Positions 21,072 through 22,708 of a stretch of 22,708 bases of DNA are shown piece by piece. The translations under genes and the position numbers were made by a program. Each line of letters begins with the position of its first letter. Position 1 is the first letter of the stretch. A model generated the notes under the pieces. The model ran no database searches. It was given only the letters and a program-made list of their open reading frames with translations, and had not been told where the DNA came from. This DNA is from Clostridiaceae bacterium (lineage in GTDB: Bacteria > Bacillota > Clostridia > Lutisporales > Lutisporaceae), in the NCBI GenBank assembly GCA_028697435.1, contig JAQVFD010000003.1, positions 1-22,708 of the forward strand. Direction: 5' to 3'.

Positions 21072-22708
21072 TTAGGCATAAGCCTCTTCTGTTCTTTCAA
21101 AATATAACTCCGTCAGCATAATTCTAACTTCATGTTCTGAGTTTTCTTTCTGCCAGTATACGATAAATCGTATTATCGCTTTTTGGGGCTCATAGTTTTT
21201 TTGCTTTAAAGCTTCTATCTGTTTTAAAAGCTGTTTAGAGAATTTCAGTACTATTTGACCTCTTGAGTTGAGGCAGCAACTGCCGTCAACAATCAATTCA
21301 TCTCCACTATTTAGTTTAGAAATCGTGTTTTGGCATGACCGGAAAAAATCCAGCCATACATCTTTAAAAGTCAATTGCATTGCCAGTTGATATGGTGGAG
21401 GATAGATCTTAGGATCGTTAACAATCTTAAGGTCTTCCGCCTTTATGTAATCAAGATAGTTCCCGTTATAGTGAATGGTAAGACTGCTCTTTGCCCTTGT
21501 CATTGCTACATACAATTGCCGCAATGCTTCATCTGTTCCTGTGTTAAATTGGTCAAGCATCAGTATAACGTTGTCAAACTCTCGACCTTTAGCTTTGTGA
21601 ATGGTTGAGACAATTATTGTCTCTATGCTCTCGTTAAAGAAATCTTCCAATTTTGATTCACGAATAAAAATCTCCAGGTCCGATTTATATTTATTTTTAG
21701 TGTTAGCTGCCTCAAAATCTCTAATCATGTTGATGCATGTCTCCAGGTTCAGACTATTTTTGAACCGTTCTATAAGCCTTCGTTTGGCATTATTCCAGAC
21801 ATCATCGCTTATAATATAAACATCATCTGCCAAATTAAGCTGGCTCAGAAAGAATCTGACTTCTAGAAGGTTATATAAGCTAAATCCTTCGTTTGACTGT
21901 ATAAGCTTTGCATGCAGTCCATTCCTTACGAGCAATCCTGTAATCTGCATTGCTTCTTCATTTGTCTTAGCTAGAACACAAGTAGTACCTGCCAAGCCCT
22001 CAAGGAGTATATCATCAACTAACGGCGTAATCAGATTAGAACTATTGTATTTAACCAATTTAATTCTTCCATTGTCGCTCTGAACGGCAATGATTGGGGT
22101 ATTCTTTAATCTTTGCGGAATCCTTTGTAAGAACTGGTTTGCGAAAGCAACGATATTACTTTTACTCCTGTAGTTTTCAACTAATTCATACATGACTGCT
22201 CCTTTTTCATTAATCAGCTTCTCCAAGTATTTGGAACTGGAGCCTCTGAATTCATAGATATTTTGATCATCATCGCCAACTGCTATTACACGCATCTCCT
22301 CATTATGTTCCATCAATGCATTTATAAGCTCAAATTCATTTTCATCAATGTCCTGTGCTTCATCAATTACCAAAACAGCTTTTGTAATCCTGCCGGCTTC
22401 AACTTCTCCGTCCTTTATCCTTTTAATTGTCTCTTGAATAATCTCATTTGACTTTTCTAAAGTGCCTACTCTTCCTAATAAGTCAAAACAATAAGAGTGG
22501 AAGGTTTTTATCTCTATAAAGTTGGCAGCATTACCTATAAGCTTCAGCAAACGTTTCTTAAACTCAGTGGCCGCCGACCTTGAAAATGTCACCATCAACA
22601 GTTGTTCATGCTTTACGTCTTCCATCAATAGCAATGAAGCCAGCTTATGAACAAGTATACGGGTTTTGCCGCTTCCCGGGCCTGCCGCAACAACAATGTA
22701 TTTTGATG
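21072..22708 (-). CDS. UvrD/Rep-type superfamily 1 helicase, 5' end outside window
   Basis: The frame is open to the window edge, so at least 545 residues are seen and the start is missing. Motifs in order are AGPGSGKTRIL (Walker A, near 22650-22680), VTFSRSAATEFKKRL (motif Ia), VLVIDEAQDIDENE (Walker B), AVGDDDQNIYEFRG (motif III), VSTIHKAKGREFDNVIL (motif V) and LYVAMTRAKSSLTIH (motif VI). The end after residue 410 (FKDVWLDFFRSCQNTISKLNSG, ELIVDGSCCL) resembles, from memory, the tail of very large proteins that fuse a RecQ helicase to a UvrD-like one, so the missing part may hold RecQ motifs (inference). It probably unwinds DNA in repair or defence. Confidence 0.9.
   Translation of the reverse strand, partial: SKYIVVAAGPGSGKTRILVHKLASLLLMEDVKHEQLLMVTFSRSAATEFKKRLLKLIGNAANFIEIKTFHSYCFDLLGRVGTLEKSNEIIQETIKRIKDGEVEAGRITKAVLVIDEAQDIDENEFELINALMEHNEEMRVIAVGDDDQNIYEFRGSSSKYLEKLINEKGAVMYELVENYRSKSNIVAFANQFLQRIPQRLKNTPIIAVQSDNGRIKLVKYNSSNLITPLVDDILLEGLAGTTCVLAKTNEEAMQITGLLVRNGLHAKLIQSNEGFSLYNLLEVRFFLSQLNLADDVYIISDDVWNNAKRRLIERFKNSLNLETCINMIRDFEAANTKNKYKSDLEIFIRESKLEDFFNESIETIIVSTIHKAKGREFDNVILMLDQFNTGTDEALRQLYVAMTRAKSSLTIHYNGNYLDYIKAEDLKIVNDPKIYPPPYQLAMQLTFKDVWLDFFRSCQNTISKLNSGDELIVDGSCCLNSRGQIVLKFSKQLLKQIEALKQKNYEPQKAIIRFIVYWQKENSEHEVRIMLTELYFERTEEAYA

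Overview
The window looks like chromosomal DNA of a low-GC, Gram-positive, anaerobic member of the Clostridia. Supporting signs are strong GGAGG ribosome sites with ATG, GTG and TTG starts, a gatCAB operon, a two-subunit iron-sulfur L-serine dehydratase, an SLH-domain surface protein, a Firmicutes-type LexA box and a clostridial Y-family polymerase. No rRNA, tRNA or CRISPR array was seen.

Region 1 (1-4.7 kb): a minus-strand cluster runs from a PAS-AraC regulator through a stand-alone PAS protein and an SLH-domain secreted protein to a lipoprotein. It looks like a sensory and cell-surface unit. Divergent from the regulator is a roughly 300-base transcription-unit-like segment with no credible gene: extended -10, perfect hairpin, 13-bp long-range stem, a 130-base stretch almost without G, and a terminator-like hairpin. 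It is a candidate noncoding RNA. A period-9 repeat (RACTACANN) lies both in it and at the far end of the cluster.

Region 2 (4.8-9.05 kb): gatC-gatA-gatB, with a GatA that has lost exactly the segment carrying the cis-serine of the amidase triad, then a convergent class I/II aminotransferase. A bidirectional terminator separates them.

Region 3 (9.1-13.4 kb): dinB-type polymerase under a LexA box, with a small partner gene, then a convergent Nudix hydrolase, a membrane iron-sulfur protein with a repeated C-terminal tail, and a YedK/SRAP protein that caps abasic sites. Much of this is DNA damage and nucleotide-pool biology.

Region 4 (13.5-19.2 kb): on the minus strand, YgjP-type metallopeptidase, macro domain, sdaAA, sdaAB, then a rearranged block. 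The block has a duplicated sdaAB promoter plus its first 25 codons fused to a beheaded GyrI-like domain, a Fic gene broken by one stop codon, and a deleted second copy of yedK. A sirtuin and a 64-residue protein follow.

Region 5 (19.2-22.7 kb): a PD-(D/E)XK nuclease gene with an operator-like palindrome, an IS21-family scar, and a UvrD-type helicase gene that runs off the window. This end resembles accessory or defence DNA.
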